Part shown: piece by piece, positions 1-8,770 of the stretch
Numbering within the stretch: the first letter of the stretch is position 1
How the letters are laid out: the number at the start of each line of letters is the position of its first letter
From: Mycolicibacterium sp. CBMA 247
GTDB lineage: Bacteria; Actinomycetota; Actinomycetes; Mycobacteriales; Mycobacteriaceae
Direction of reading: 5' to 3'
Length of the DNA: 64,000 nt
Assembly (NCBI RefSeq): GCF_009729095.1
Contig: NZ_VTGX01000002.1
Coordinates: forward strand, 1,054,001 to 1,118,000
Made by a program: the position numbers and the translations under genes
The notes under the pieces: model-generated
Seen by the model: only the letters and a program-made list of their open reading frames with translations
What the model was told of the DNA's origin: nothing
Databases searched by the model: none

Positions 1-74
1 ACCCGGAGCTGAAGCGCCTGCGGCGCGTCGCGATGAACAATGCGAACAAGCTTCGCGTGCTCAAAGAGTGGTAA
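1..74 (+). CDS. C-terminal end of an unidentified protein (cut by window start)
   Basis: An open frame entering from the left edge (codons in phase with position 3) ends at TAA 72-74. The visible tail is basic and ends in NKLRVLKEW. The tail is too short to assign a family. It is convergent with the permease gene that ends at 80, leaving only 5 bases between the stops. It could also be a chance open frame, so confidence is modest. Confidence 0.4.
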   Translation, partial: PELKRLRRVAMNNANKLRVLKEW

Positions 75-79
75 GTCTC

Positions 80-1315
80 CTAGCCACCGAAGAGCCGCAG
101 GCTGACCCAGAGCGCGAACACGCAGGCCACGAGGGTCAGTGGAACCGTCGCCAGCCCCACCTTGCTGAACTCGGTGAATCTGGCCGGCAGTCCTTCGCGA
201 TGAACCACATTGCGCCACAGCAGATTTGACAGTGATCCGACATAGGTGAGGTTGGGGCCGATGTTGACCCCGATCAGCACAGCCAGCACCCCGGCCGGGC
301 CGGCACCGGCCACCAACGGCAGCAGCACCAGCACCGCGGGCAGGTTGTTGACCAGATTGGCCAGCACCGCCGCGATCGCGGCGAGTGCCAGCAGGTCCAG
401 GAACGAGTCGCCGACCGGTAGCACCCCACGCATGACGTCGCCCAGACCGTTTTGGACGACTGCGTCCACCACCACGCCGAGACACAGCACGAACGCCAGG
501 AACGGCAAGTTGACGGCCCGGACAATGCCGCCGATCGTGCTGCGGCGCTGGGCCAGGCTGCGCACGCCGAGCACCGCCGCCCCGGCCAGCGCGGCCCAGG
601 CCGGGGACACACCGAGCATCGAGGTGAGCGCGAAGCCGGCCAGAGTGAGGCCGAGCACGCTCAGCACAAACACCGGCACCTCTGGTGGGGGAGGAGTCAC
701 CTCGGCGGCCGGGCGGCTCAACTCACGACGGAAAAGCCGGCGTAGCAAGACGAATTCGACGGCGATGGCCGCCAGCCAGGGCAGCGCCATCACCGCACTG
801 AACTGAGTGAAGGACAGTCCGGCGACGGCAAAGGCCAACAGGTTCGTCAGATTCGACACCGGAAACAACAGCGACGCCGAGTTGGCGAGATGCGCGCTGG
901 CATAGGCGTGCGGGCGCGGCGGTATGGCCAGGGTGCGGGCGGTGGCCAGCACCACCGGCGTCAACAGCACGACGGTCGCATCGAGGCTCAGCACCGCGGT
1001 CGTCGTCGCCCCGATGATGAACACCTGGGTCAGCAGGCGCCGGGAATCACCCCTGCTGGCGCGGGCCATCAGTGTGCCCGCGGCGTGGAACAGGCCCTCG
1101 TCGTCACACAGGTGGGCCAGGACCAGCACCGCGCCCAGAAAGCCGACCACGGGCAGCAGGCGATGCACCTCGGCCAGCGCCTCGGGGCCCGAGATCACTC
1201 CGAACGCGATCAGCAACCCGGCCGCCGGAACCGCCACGACGGCCTCGGGCCAGCCTTCCGGCCGCGTAAGCGCGAACGCCAGCACTACGGCCAGCAGCAC
1301 CAGGGCCAGAATCAA
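80..1315 (-). CDS. ArsB/NhaD-type (ion transporter superfamily) membrane permease
   Basis: A 411-residue, very hydrophobic protein with about ten to twelve predicted membrane segments in two halves, split by a charged loop near residues 190-215 (RRLFRRELSRP, then a proline-rich stretch). Motifs such as SLDATVVLLTPVV in the first half and LANLVNNLPAVLVLLPLV in the second are typical of the ArsB/NhaD/SLC13-like superfamily, which exports arsenite or exchanges Na+/H+. The substrate cannot be read from sequence. No arsR or arsC is nearby, so an arsenic role is unproven. It is divergent from the phosphodiesterase gene across about 100 bases. Confidence 0.8.
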   Translation of the reverse strand: MILALVLLAVVLAFALTRPEGWPEAVVAVPAAGLLIAFGVISGPEALAEVHRLLPVVGFLGAVLVLAHLCDDEGLFHAAGTLMARASRGDSRRLLTQVFIIGATTTAVLSLDATVVLLTPVVLATARTLAIPPRPHAYASAHLANSASLLFPVSNLTNLLAFAVAGLSFTQFSAVMALPWLAAIAVEFVLLRRLFRRELSRPAAEVTPPPPEVPVFVLSVLGLTLAGFALTSMLGVSPAWAALAGAAVLGVRSLAQRRSTIGGIVRAVNLPFLAFVLCLGVVVDAVVQNGLGDVMRGVLPVGDSFLDLLALAAIAAVLANLVNNLPAVLVLLPLVAGAGPAGVLAVLIGVNIGPNLTYVGSLSNLLWRNVVHREGLPARFTEFSKVGLATVPLTLVACVFALWVSLRLFGG

Positions 1316-1417
1316 GGGGCGTAGATCCTTTCGGCCAGTCGAACATTCGATGACGATTCGCGTGGTCAGGCCATGCGGACCTGACCGTACCCGGCCCGCT
1401 CGATAGCGTGGTTGACC

Positions 1418-2395
1418 ATGCGTCCGGCTGCTTCGATGGTCCTGTTGTTCGCGCTGGCTGCCGCGTTCGGATCGGTCCCGCCCGCCGTTGCGGTGCCGAC
1501 CGGATTCGATCTGCAGTCACACCGCGGCGGACGCGGCGAGACGACCGAGGAATCGTTGCGGGCCTTCGCGAAATCTTTGGAGCTCGGGGTCAGCACGCTC
1601 GAACTCGACATCGTGCTCACGAAGGACAGGCAGCCCCTGGTGTGGCACGACCCGCGGATCGACGAGACCAAATGTGCCGACACCGGCCCGGCATTCCCGG
1701 GCGACCCGATGTACCCCTACGTCGGGAAACTGGTGCACGATCTCACCCTCGAACAGATCCGCACGCTCGACTGCGGCAAGTTGCTGAGTGGCTTCCCCGA
1801 CGCCGAAGTCGTCCGTGGCAACAGGGTCGCCACCCTGCCTGAGGTGTTCGAGCTGACCGATGCCTACGGCGCCGAGGTGCGCTACAACATCGAAACCAAG
1901 ATCGAGGCGGACAAACCCGAAACTTCGGCCACACCACAGGAGTTCGTCGACGTCATTCTGGATGTCGTGCGCGCGGCGGGGAAGGTCGACAAGGTGGACA
2001 TCCAGAGCTTCGACTGGCGCACACTACCATTGGTGCAGCGGGCCGAGCCGTCGATACCGAGGGTGGCGTTGTGGGACGACACGACCTGGGTGCCAGACTC
2101 TCCGTGGCTGGGTGGGGTCAACCCTGCGGTGGCCGGCGATCCGATCGCCGGCGCGATGTCGGTGGGGGCGAATGTCCTCTCTCCCGACTATCACCTGGTC
2201 GATCGGACCTTCACTGATCGGGCTCATGCGCTCGGTCTCACGGTGATCCCGTGGACCGTCAACGACCCCGGCACCATGCGGGCACTGATCGCTGACGGGG
2301 TCGACGGCATCATCACCGACTACCCGACGCGGCTGCGTGACGTGATGGCGGAATTGGGAATATCGTTGCCGCCGTCGTTTCAGCGGATCAGCTGA
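1418..2395 (+). CDS. secreted glycerophosphodiester phosphodiesterase family protein
   Basis: About 325 residues starting with a Sec signal peptide (hydrophobic MVLLFALAAAFG, cleavage probably after AVA). The GDPD fold is clear: LQSHRGGRGE near the mature N terminus supplies the catalytic His and Arg, followed by TLELDIVLTKD and WHDP (metal ligands and second His), an IETK strand in the middle and DGIITDYPTRL at the end. The family hydrolyses glycerophosphodiesters to glycerol-3-phosphate and an alcohol. A TTG at 1412 is an alternative start. ATG 1418 is preferred and gives the same signal peptide. The 3' end overlaps the convergent MBL-fold gene by 8 bases. Confidence 0.85.
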   Translation: MRPAASMVLLFALAAAFGSVPPAVAVPTGFDLQSHRGGRGETTEESLRAFAKSLELGVSTLELDIVLTKDRQPLVWHDPRIDETKCADTGPAFPGDPMYPYVGKLVHDLTLEQIRTLDCGKLLSGFPDAEVVRGNRVATLPEVFELTDAYGAEVRYNIETKIEADKPETSATPQEFVDVILDVVRAAGKVDKVDIQSFDWRTLPLVQRAEPSIPRVALWDDTTWVPDSPWLGGVNPAVAGDPIAGAMSVGANVLSPDYHLVDRTFTDRAHALGLTVIPWTVNDPGTMRALIADGVDGIITDYPTRLRDVMAELGISLPPSFQRIS

Positions 2396-3311
2396 TCCAG
2401 GGATCGGAGCGTTCCCACAACGTGGGCAGGTGCAGGCTGACTCCGTCCTGATCGGCCAGCCGGGTCAGCACCCGCATCGAGACGTTCAGATCGTCACCGG
2501 CGTACGGAATTGCGCGCAACGGCTTGTGCAGCGGGCGGAAGAAGTCGTCCCAGTGGATCAGCACCACCCGCCGCGCCCCGACCGCACGTACGGTGTGTGT
2601 CCAGTAGTCGATCAGGTAATGCGCGGGCTGCAGGCCGAGTTGGCCGACGCCGAGATAGACCACCTCGGCGCGCTGCCCGTCCAGCGCACCCGGCACCGCG
2701 CCGGCGCTGCCGACGATCAACAGGGAGCGGTCGGTCGGCCGATGGTGCACGAGCGTCGACCAGGCCTCCCCACACCGGTACGCCGAGACCTTGACCGGAG
2801 GCACGACGGGTTCGGTGATGACGCCCGGAAACCGGTCCGGTGGGCAGTGTTCGGACTCGAAGAGCGTCACCTGGTAGGCGCCCAGGGCGACGGTTTCGCC
2901 CGGGGTGACTGTGACGATCCGTTCGGCAGCAAGGCCGTGCCCGGTGCCGATCTGTGCGGTCGAGTTGCCGCCCACCAGTCGGGCGCCGGTGCGCTCGGCC
3001 ACCACAGCCGAATCCATGGCGTGGTCGAAGTGGCTGTGTACCGGCAGCACTGCGTCGAGCTTTTCGACGCCGAGGCGGGCCAGACAGCCGTCGATGCGGG
3101 GCAGTGACGGCGCCAGCTTCCGCAGGACGACGCTCGACAGCGCGGGCCGGGAGAAGAAGCCGTCGGTCAATACCGCCGACGTGCCGTCGTCCACCAGCAG
3201 CGTGCTGACCCCGGCCCAGGTGGCCGTGACCGGGGATTGCGGTGTGGCCGATGGCGCGTCGAAGTACCGCGCGTAGGGGGCCAGGTCGGGTCTGCCGGGC
3301 TTGAGCCGCAT
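2388..3311 (-). CDS. MBL-fold metallo-hydrolase
   Basis: A 307-residue protein with the metallo-beta-lactamase-fold signature HSHFDHAMD near residue 93, followed by further His/Asp candidates (ESEHCPPD, VLIHWDDFF). It has no signal peptide, so it should be cytoplasmic. The family includes hydrolases with many substrates and nothing here narrows it down. It overlaps the convergent phosphodiesterase gene at its 3' end and is separated by 35 bases from rpmE2 downstream of its start. Confidence 0.8.
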   Translation of the reverse strand: MRLKPGRPDLAPYARYFDAPSATPQSPVTATWAGVSTLLVDDGTSAVLTDGFFSRPALSSVVLRKLAPSLPRIDGCLARLGVEKLDAVLPVHSHFDHAMDSAVVAERTGARLVGGNSTAQIGTGHGLAAERIVTVTPGETVALGAYQVTLFESEHCPPDRFPGVITEPVVPPVKVSAYRCGEAWSTLVHHRPTDRSLLIVGSAGAVPGALDGQRAEVVYLGVGQLGLQPAHYLIDYWTHTVRAVGARRVVLIHWDDFFRPLHKPLRAIPYAGDDLNVSMRVLTRLADQDGVSLHLPTLWERSDPWIS

Positions 3312-3346
3312 GACCCCACCCTAGAACCAGTCTCGATTCGGGGGAT

Positions 3347-3595
3347 CTAGCCGTAGCGCCGGCGGAACTTCTCCACCTGCCCCGCCGAATCGATGTGCCG
3401 TGCGGAACCGGTCCAGAACGGATGCGAGTCGCTGGTGACGTCGACGACGATCAGCGGGTAGGTATGGATCCCGTCCTCGCCTGCCCACTCGACGGTGCGC
3501 TCACTGGTCGCCGTCGACTGGGTGAGGAACTTGGTGCCGGTCGCGGCGTCCTGGAACACCACGGGGTGGTAGTCGGGGTGGATTCCGGATTTCAC
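3347..3595 (-). CDS. rpmE2: 50S ribosomal protein L31 type B (zinc-independent paralogue)
   Basis: 82 residues starting at GTG 3595 with a good AAGGAG ribosome site upstream. The sequence [15 protein letters not shown] and the end HPFWTG...EKFRRRYG are typical of type B L31. There is no cysteine at all, so this is the form that does not bind zinc and replaces the zinc-binding L31 under zinc starvation. Its start overlaps the stop of the upstream CobW-like gene (GTGA), indicating translational coupling and control from the same Zur-like box near 4.8 kb. Confidence 0.93.
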   Translation of the reverse strand: MKSGIHPDYHPVVFQDAATGTKFLTQSTATSERTVEWAGEDGIHTYPLIVVDVTSDSHPFWTGSARHIDSAGQVEKFRRRYG

Positions 3596-4782
3596 TGGGA
3601 TTCTCCTTCCTGGTGGGCTTCCTGATGGACGGACGCGGCGGGCTCTTCGATTCCGGGCTGACAGGGTTCGGTGTGCCAGTCGCCGAACGGGTCGGGGTAG
3701 TCGGCCCACTGGTCCGGTCGTGCCAGTTCGTCGTCGGTGAGCAGCGCGCCGCGCAGCGCGTCGATGACCTCGCCGGGCCGGGCACCGCAGACCAGCACCG
3801 TCAGCGATACGTGGCGGTCACCGAAGCGGGGGTCCCAGTCGATCGCGGCAATTGCCTGGCGCTCTGGGTCGATGTACGCCCGTTCGGTGGAATCCATTGC
3901 AGCCAGCCATTTTCCGGCGTTGCTGAAGTGCATTCCGCCGCCCGCGGATTCAATCCACATCACGTCGGCCGGGCGGTTGGCCAGCCAGGCCCGGCCGCGG
4001 GTGCGCACCACCCCGTCGAGCAGCAGGTCGACGGCCGTGTGCAGGCGCAGCGGGTGAAACGGTCGGCGCGCGGCGAATTCGACGATGATGACCTCGTCGT
4101 CGGGTTCCAGCGGTGGCTCACCGGCGAGCAGGGGATCGTGTGGGGCCGGGGCCCGCCCGCGCCGGCTGTTCGGTTCCAGATGTGCCAGGGCCAGCTCGAC
4201 CCGGTCGGCGCCCACGGTGATGCGGGCGCTGGGGGCGAGCCGGCGCAGCACGGCGAGTGTCGTGGCCTCGGGTGCGTTGAGCACCAGTACGTCGGCGAAC
4301 TCGGCCTGGCCGACAACCACCTGGGCGACCGTGCGCCCGTCGGGCAGTTCCTCGTCGCCGACGGACTGTTGCAGCCAGACCGTCGCGTCCAGGCAGCCGA
4401 TCACCGCCGCGATGTCGACGTCGCGGGCCGCGGGCCCGTCGAGGTAACCGGGGCCGACATGTACCCGGATGTTCTGGATCGCCCAGCAGACCGGCTCGGC
4501 TTCCAGCCACGGCATCAACTGCACGACGATGCGCGTCACATCGCTTCGCTGGTGCAGACGCCGCAGCAGGATCAGCAGGTCGTCGCGCACCGTGCAGGAC
4601 ACGCAGCCGTGGGCCAATTCGAGGGCGAGTTCCGATGCCCCGCTGCTATCGGTCACGGTCCGGAGCACGACCTGGCCGTCGAAGACGTGGCGCACCAGTA
4701 CGGTGCCCGGCCTGCAGCTCAATTCTGCTGCTACTCCGTCGGTGTCACCTTGTCCGGCGATCAGCACTACAGGGGTTCGCAC
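3592..4782 (-). CDS. mrf: degenerate CobW-like protein, Mrf candidate (ribosome hibernation factor recruiter)
   Basis: A 396-residue protein of CobW/COG0523 layout with the CobW C-terminal domain ([13 protein letters not shown], then [14 protein letters not shown]) but a lost GTPase site. The P-loop position reads AGQGDTDG instead of GxxGxGKT, NKxD is replaced by NAPE, and the metal motif CxCC is C60-V-S-C63. From memory, the M. smegmatis gene in the same place, opposite rpmB2 and joined to alternative ribosomal protein genes, encodes Mrf, which helps the hibernation factor Mpy load onto zinc-free ribosomes. Starts at GTG with GGGAGG upstream. Position and degeneracy support the call. Biochemical equivalence is inference. 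Confidence 0.75.
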   Translation of the reverse strand: MRTPVVLIAGQGDTDGVAAELSCRPGTVLVRHVFDGQVVLRTVTDSSGASELALELAHGCVSCTVRDDLLILLRRLHQRSDVTRIVVQLMPWLEAEPVCWAIQNIRVHVGPGYLDGPAARDVDIAAVIGCLDATVWLQQSVGDEELPDGRTVAQVVVGQAEFADVLVLNAPEATTLAVLRRLAPSARITVGADRVELALAHLEPNSRRGRAPAPHDPLLAGEPPLEPDDEVIIVEFAARRPFHPLRLHTAVDLLLDGVVRTRGRAWLANRPADVMWIESAGGGMHFSNAGKWLAAMDSTERAYIDPERQAIAAIDWDPRFGDRHVSLTVLVCGARPGEVIDALRGALLTDDELARPDQWADYPDPFGDWHTEPCQPGIEEPAASVHQEAHQEGESQ

Positions 4783-4806
4783 CGCACCTCCCGGTGAACT
4801 TGTTGT

Positions 4807-4830
4807 TGAAAACGATTATCATTATCGTCA
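4807..4830. promoter_or_regulatory. Zur-like operator in the divergent mrf-rpmE2 / rpmB2 promoter
   Basis: TGAAAACGATTATCA (4807-4821) is a Fur-family type 7-1-7 imperfect palindrome, continued by TTATCGTCA. It lies 28 bases upstream of rpmB2 and 25 bases upstream of the CobW-like start. The 24-base site matches 19 of 24 positions of a second site in front of znuA. Zinc-bound Zur would repress both directions. The gene content on both sides (zinc-independent ribosomal proteins) fits. Confidence 0.8.
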
Positions 4831-4857
4831 GCACGTTACCTCATCCGAAGGAGACCG

Positions 4858-5094
4858 ATGTCTGCCCACTGCCAAGTCACCGGGCGCTCGCCCGGGTTCG
4901 GCAACACGGTGTCGCACTCGCACAAGCGCAGTCGCCGACGCTGGAACCCCAACATTCAGACCAAGACCTACTACCTGGCAGCCGAGGGCCGCCAGATCCG
5001 GCTTCGGGTGAGCGCCAAGGGAATCAAGGTGATCGACCGTGACGGCATCAACGCGGTTGTGGCCAGGTTGCGGAGCCGAGGGGAGAAGATCTGA
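4858..5094 (+). CDS. rpmB2: 50S ribosomal protein L28, zinc-independent paralogue
   Basis: 78 residues. It begins [20 protein letters not shown] and contains the L28 core [10 protein letters not shown]. Only one cysteine is present, so the CxxC pairs of zinc-binding L28 are missing. GAAGGAG lies 6-12 bases upstream of ATG. It is the first gene of a four-gene operon of alternative ribosomal proteins, each joined to the next by a TGATG stop/start overlap. Expected to be made when zinc is short, replacing the cysteine-containing L28. Confidence 0.95.
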   Translation: MSAHCQVTGRSPGFGNTVSHSHKRSRRRWNPNIQTKTYYLAAEGRQIRLRVSAKGIKVIDRDGINAVVARLRSRGEKI

Positions 5095-5258
5095 TGGCCA
5101 GCACCGATGTTCGGCCGATCGTGAAGCTGAGATCGACGGCCGGGACCGGGTACACCTACGTCACCCGCAAGAACCGCCGCAATGATCCGGACCGGATCGT
5201 GCTGCGCAAGTACGACCCGGTGATCCGCCGTCACGTCGACTTCCGTGAGGAGCGCTGA
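5094..5258 (+). CDS. rpmG2: 50S ribosomal protein L33, zinc-independent paralogue
   Basis: 54 residues ([19 protein letters not shown] start; [17 protein letters not shown] core; ends HVDFREER). No cysteines, as expected for the zinc-free L33 form. The ATG overlaps the rpmB2 stop (TGATG at 5092-5096) and the stop overlaps the rpsN2 ATG in the same way, so translation of the four genes should be coupled. Confidence 0.95.
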   Translation: MASTDVRPIVKLRSTAGTGYTYVTRKNRRNDPDRIVLRKYDPVIRRHVDFREER

Positions 5259-5563
5259 TGGCGAAGCTGTCCAAGATCGTCAAGAACGAGCAGCGCCGAA
5301 AGCTGGTGGAGCGGTACGCCGAACGGCGGGCCGAGCTCAAGGAGACCATCCGCAATCCGGCGAGCACGCGTGAGCAGAGAGCGGCCGCGGTATCGGCGCT
5401 CCAGCGGCTGCCCCGTGATTCGAGCCCGGTCCGGCTACGCAACCGGGACGCGGTCGACGGCCGGCCACGCGGTCATCTGCGCAAGTTCGGGCTGTCGCGG
5501 GTCCGGGTGCGGGAGTTGGCGCATCGCGGTGAGCTGCCGGGCGTGCGGAAGTCGAGCTGGTGA
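5258..5563 (+). CDS. rpsN2: 30S ribosomal protein S14, long zinc-independent form
   Basis: 101 residues, the long S14 type without the CxxC...CxxC zinc site of the short 61-residue form. Recognisable by [20 protein letters not shown] at the N terminus and [20 protein letters not shown] near the C terminus. Third gene of the operon. Both ends overlap neighbours by TGATG junctions. Confidence 0.95.
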   Translation: MAKLSKIVKNEQRRKLVERYAERRAELKETIRNPASTREQRAAAVSALQRLPRDSSPVRLRNRDAVDGRPRGHLRKFGLSRVRVRELAHRGELPGVRKSSW

Positions 5564-5826
5564 TGGCGGCGAAACCCCGGAAGAACGTCAGAAAGCGTCC
5601 TGCGGCGAACGAACTCAAGAAACCCAGGCGCAATCGGTTGGCCGCGCTCGGTGCGACCACGGTCGATTACAAAGACGTCCAGCTGCTGCGCACATTCATC
5701 AGTGAGCGCGGCAAGATCCGCTCGCGAAGTATCACCGGGCTCACCGCGCAGCAGCAGCGCCGGGTGGCCGCGGCGATCAAGAATGCCCGGGAGATGGCGC
5801 TGCTGCCGGTGAGCGGACCCCGCTGA
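5563..5826 (+). CDS. rpsR2: 30S ribosomal protein S18, zinc-independent paralogue
   Basis: 87 residues from ATG 5563 (a GTG one codon earlier is possible). The S18 core is clear: [19 protein letters not shown] and [21 protein letters not shown]. There are no cysteines. Last gene of the zinc-starvation ribosomal operon. The cobalamin riboswitch starts about 15 bases after its stop. Confidence 0.95.
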   Translation: MAAKPRKNVRKRPAANELKKPRRNRLAALGATTVDYKDVQLLRTFISERGKIRSRSITGLTAQQQRRVAAAIKNAREMALLPVSGPR

Positions 5827-5837
5827 CCTACCATCGA

Positions 5838-5958
5838 CGTGATAGGCGACTGCGGATCGCGGAAGCCGGTGTGAATCCGGCGCGGTCCCGCCACTGTGAT
5901 CGATTGGTCAGCATCCGCTGGCCTCGAGAGTCAGATACGCACCGCAGTCGCCACCTCG
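5838..5958 (+). promoter_or_regulatory. cobalamin riboswitch
   Basis: The leader contains the conserved core GGAAGCCGGTGTGAATCC followed by GGCGCGGTCCCGCCACTGTG, and downstream GAGTCAGATACGCACCGC, the three blocks that define the adenosylcobalamin riboswitch in the right order and spacing. It precedes the metal/cofactor ABC transporter operon by about 30 bases, so bound cobalamin should reduce its expression. The exact 3' edge of the expression platform cannot be fixed by eye. Confidence 0.92.
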
Positions 5959-5988
5959 CACGTACTGGGGCGGACCTCCCCAGAGAGG

Positions 5989-6972
5989 ATGGATGATCCT
6001 GTGGCTGCTCGTTGGCTGATAGCCGGACTGACGTCGGCGATGCTGGTATCGGGGTGCGCTTCGACGGCTGCACCGGACGCTGCCGGCCACGCCGCACCGG
6101 GATTCCCGGTCACCGTGGACAATTGCGGCGTCAGCGTCAGTTATGACCGGCCGCCGACCCGCGCGGTGGCGCTCAATCAGCATGCGATCGAGACGCTGCT
6201 GGCGCTGGGCCTGGAGAAGTCCATGGTCGGCACGTCCTACCTCGACGACCAGATCCTGCCCGAATACCAGGCCGCCTACGACAGCGTGCCGGTGCTGTCC
6301 AAGGAATACCCGTCCTACGAGTCGCTGCTGGCCGTGGAACCCGATTTCGTCTATGGCGGTTGGGAGAGTGCGTTCGATGAGAAGGAGGGCCGCGGCAGGC
6401 AGCGGCTCACCGATGCTGGAGTGAACACCTACCTCAACATCGAGGACTGCCGGGACGAGCCGGTCGCCGTGTCGACTGTGGACGACGAAATCCGAAGCAT
6501 CGGAAAGATTTTCGGTGTCGCAGACCGGGCCGAGCAGCAGATCGAGAAGCTGCATCGCGAGCTTGCGCGGTCCGAGGCGAAAGTGCGCGGGGCCCAACCC
6601 GTGCGGGTCGCGGTCTACGACAGCGGCGAGGCGACGGTGTTCACCTCGGGCGGCAAGGGTATCGGCAACCTGATGATCGAGGCGGCCGGTGGCGTCAACG
6701 TGTTCTCCGACGTACCCAAGGTGTGGGGCGACGTGTCGTTCGAACAATTCGCCGAGCGCGCGCCCGAGGTGATCGTGATCTACGACTACGGAGATCAGCC
6801 AGTCGCGGACAAGAAGAGATTTCTGACCGAACATCCTCTGCTGCAGTATGTTCCGGCGGTCGAGCACCAGCGGTTCGCGGTGCTGCCGCTGTCTTCGGTG
6901 GTCGTCGGCGTGCGGGTGGGTCGGGCGGTGGACGCCTTGGCCCGACAGCTGCACCCGGACCAGTTTTCGTGA
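5989..6972 (+). CDS. btuF: cobalamin (BtuF-type) ABC transporter substrate-binding lipoprotein
   Basis: About 327 residues. A lipoprotein signal with lipobox LVSGC puts the lipidated Cys at residue 23. The periplasmic binding protein fold of the Fe3+-siderophore/B12 class follows (RAVALNQHAIETLLALGLEKS; VEPDFVYGGWES; EVIVIYDYGD). ATG 5989 has AGAGAGG just upstream; GTG 6001 is an alternative start. The longer upstream frame would run through the riboswitch and is rejected. First gene of an overlapping operon. The riboswitch argues for cobalamin or a corrinoid as substrate, but a siderophore cannot be excluded from the protein alone. Confidence 0.85.
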   Translation: MDDPVAARWLIAGLTSAMLVSGCASTAAPDAAGHAAPGFPVTVDNCGVSVSYDRPPTRAVALNQHAIETLLALGLEKSMVGTSYLDDQILPEYQAAYDSVPVLSKEYPSYESLLAVEPDFVYGGWESAFDEKEGRGRQRLTDAGVNTYLNIEDCRDEPVAVSTVDDEIRSIGKIFGVADRAEQQIEKLHRELARSEAKVRGAQPVRVAVYDSGEATVFTSGGKGIGNLMIEAAGGVNVFSDVPKVWGDVSFEQFAERAPEVIVIYDYGDQPVADKKRFLTEHPLLQYVPAVEHQRFAVLPLSSVVVGVRVGRAVDALARQLHPDQFS

Positions 6973-7988
6973 TTCCCTACCGGCTGGTCCTCGCCGCACT
7001 GGCCGGGCTGCTGCTGATGGCGATGACCGCCGGTGTCGCGGTCGGTTCGGTGTCCATCGCGCCGGGGCAGGTGTGGGCCATCGTGCTGCACGCCATTCAT
7101 CCGGGCCTTGTCGAGCAGAGTTGGCCCGCGGTGCGGGAATCGATCGTGCTGGATGCCCGGCTGCCACGGGTCGTACTGGGTGCGGTGGTCGGCGCCGGCC
7201 TGGCGGCGTGCGGCATGGCGCTGCAGGCCGTGGTGCGCAACCCGCTCGCCGATCCCATGCTGCTGGGTGTCTCCTCGGGAGCTTCGGTCGGTGCCGTCAC
7301 CGTGCTGGTGTTCGGTGTCGGTGCGCTACAGGTGTTCACCCTGCCGCTGGCGGCTTTCCTCGGAGCCTTCCTCGCGCTCGTCGCGGTGTACTTCCTGGCC
7401 CGCTCGGGTGGACGCATGACGACCGTGCGGCTGGTCCTGGCCGGCGTGGCGGTGGCCGAAGTACTGTCCGCGTTGGCCAGCCTGCTGATCGTCACGTCCG
7501 ACGATCCGCACAAGACGCAGGTGGCGGTGCGGTGGATGCTCGGCGGTCTGGGCGGCACCACATGGCGCACGGTCTGGGTGCCCACGGTGGCGGTGTTCGT
7601 CGGCGTGATGGTGCTGCTGGCCTTCACCCGATCGCTGAACCTGCTCTATACCGGCGAGGAGGCGGCCGCCTCGCTCGGGCTGGATGTGCACCGGTTCCGG
7701 GCGGCGATGTTCGTCGTCGTCGCGCTGATGGTCGGCGCCATGGTCGCGGTCAGCGGGACGATCGGGTTCGTCGGGCTGATCATGCCGCATGTGGTGCGCC
7801 TGCTGGTGGGTGCCGATCATCGCAGGGCGCTGCCCGCCGTCGCACTGTTGGGCGCGGCGTTTTTGGTGCTGTGCGACATAGTGGCTCGCACTGCGGCTGC
7901 ACCCGAGGAACTGCCCGTCGGGATTCTGACCGCGCTCGTCGGCGGGCCGTTCTTTCTGTGGTTGATGCGACGAAGGGCCGGCACGTGA
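6969..7988 (+). CDS. btuC: cobalamin/siderophore-type ABC transporter permease (FecCD family)
   Basis: 339 residues, about ten membrane segments, FecCD family: LPRVVLGAVVGAGLAACGMA followed by QAVVRNPLADPMLLGVSSGA is the hallmark, and SGTIGFVGLIMPHVVR is the C-terminal ATPase-contact region. GTG 6969 overlaps the btuF stop by 4 bases (GTGA). It forms the inner-membrane channel for the binding lipoprotein and the ATPase encoded on either side. Confidence 0.9.
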   Translation: MIPYRLVLAALAGLLLMAMTAGVAVGSVSIAPGQVWAIVLHAIHPGLVEQSWPAVRESIVLDARLPRVVLGAVVGAGLAACGMALQAVVRNPLADPMLLGVSSGASVGAVTVLVFGVGALQVFTLPLAAFLGAFLALVAVYFLARSGGRMTTVRLVLAGVAVAEVLSALASLLIVTSDDPHKTQVAVRWMLGGLGGTTWRTVWVPTVAVFVGVMVLLAFTRSLNLLYTGEEAAASLGLDVHRFRAAMFVVVALMVGAMVAVSGTIGFVGLIMPHVVRLLVGADHRRALPAVALLGAAFLVLCDIVARTAAAPEELPVGILTALVGGPFFLWLMRRRAGT

Positions 7989-8770
7989 CGGCAGGGGTGT
8001 CGTTCGAGGCGGTCTCGGTGTCGGTGCGCGGCAAGCCCTTGGTCACCGATATCTCGTTGTCGGTCGCCCAGGGTGAGGTGTTGGCGGTGGTGGGTCCCAA
8101 CGGAGCGGGCAAGACCACGCTGCTGCGCACGTTGTACCGGGCCCAGCGGCCGAGCGCCGGACGGGTGCTGGTCGACGGTGCGGACGTCTGGAAGCTGCCG
8201 GGCAAGCAGGCCGCGCGGCGGGTGGCGGCGGTATTGCAGGAAGCCACCGGCGATTTCGAACTCACCGTGTTCGACATGGTGGCGATGGGCCGCACACCGT
8301 ACAAACGGTCCTTCGAGGCCGACAATCTTGAGGACCTCGAGATCATCGGCGCGGCCCTGGCCGCACTGGACATCACGGAACTGAGCGGGGCCGGCTACGG
8401 CCAACTGTCCGGAGGCCAGAAGCAACGTGTGCTCATCGCTCGCGCACTGGCACAACGCACGGACGTGATCGTGCTCGACGAACCCACCAACCACCTCGAT
8501 CTGCGCCATCAGCACGAGGCACTGCACCTGCTGCGGGACACCGGCGCGACGGTGGTCGCCGCCCTGCACGACCTGAATCTCGCTGCGGCCTATTGCGATC
8601 GGATCTGTGTGCTCGATGCGGGACGTTTGGTCACCGTCGGTACGCCGGCAGAGGTCCTCACCGTCGACCTGCTCGCCGACGTATACGGCGTCGATGCCCG
8701 GATCAGTGTCGATGCGGATACCGGCAGGCCCCAGATCACCGTCCGGCCCAAGGCGGTGGCGACGCTGTGA
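7985..8770 (+). CDS. btuD: cobalamin/siderophore-type ABC transporter ATPase
   Basis: 261 residues from GTG 7985, overlapping the permease stop (GTGA). Walker A GPNGAGKT, signature LSGGQKQR, Walker [13 protein letters not shown] and the H-loop (ALHDLNLA) are all intact, so it should be an active ATPase of the FecE/BtuD group. Third gene of the riboswitch operon. Confidence 0.92.
   Translation: MTAGVSFEAVSVSVRGKPLVTDISLSVAQGEVLAVVGPNGAGKTTLLRTLYRAQRPSAGRVLVDGADVWKLPGKQAARRVAAVLQEATGDFELTVFDMVAMGRTPYKRSFEADNLEDLEIIGAALAALDITELSGAGYGQLSGGQKQRVLIARALAQRTDVIVLDEPTNHLDLRHQHEALHLLRDTGATVVAALHDLNLAAAYCDRICVLDAGRLVTVGTPAEVLTVDLLADVYGVDARISVDADTGRPQITVRPKAVATL

Noticed and set aside
5896..5988. Longer start for the cobalamin-binding lipoprotein
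   Set aside because: It would translate through the riboswitch core and bury the lipoprotein signal in the middle of the protein.
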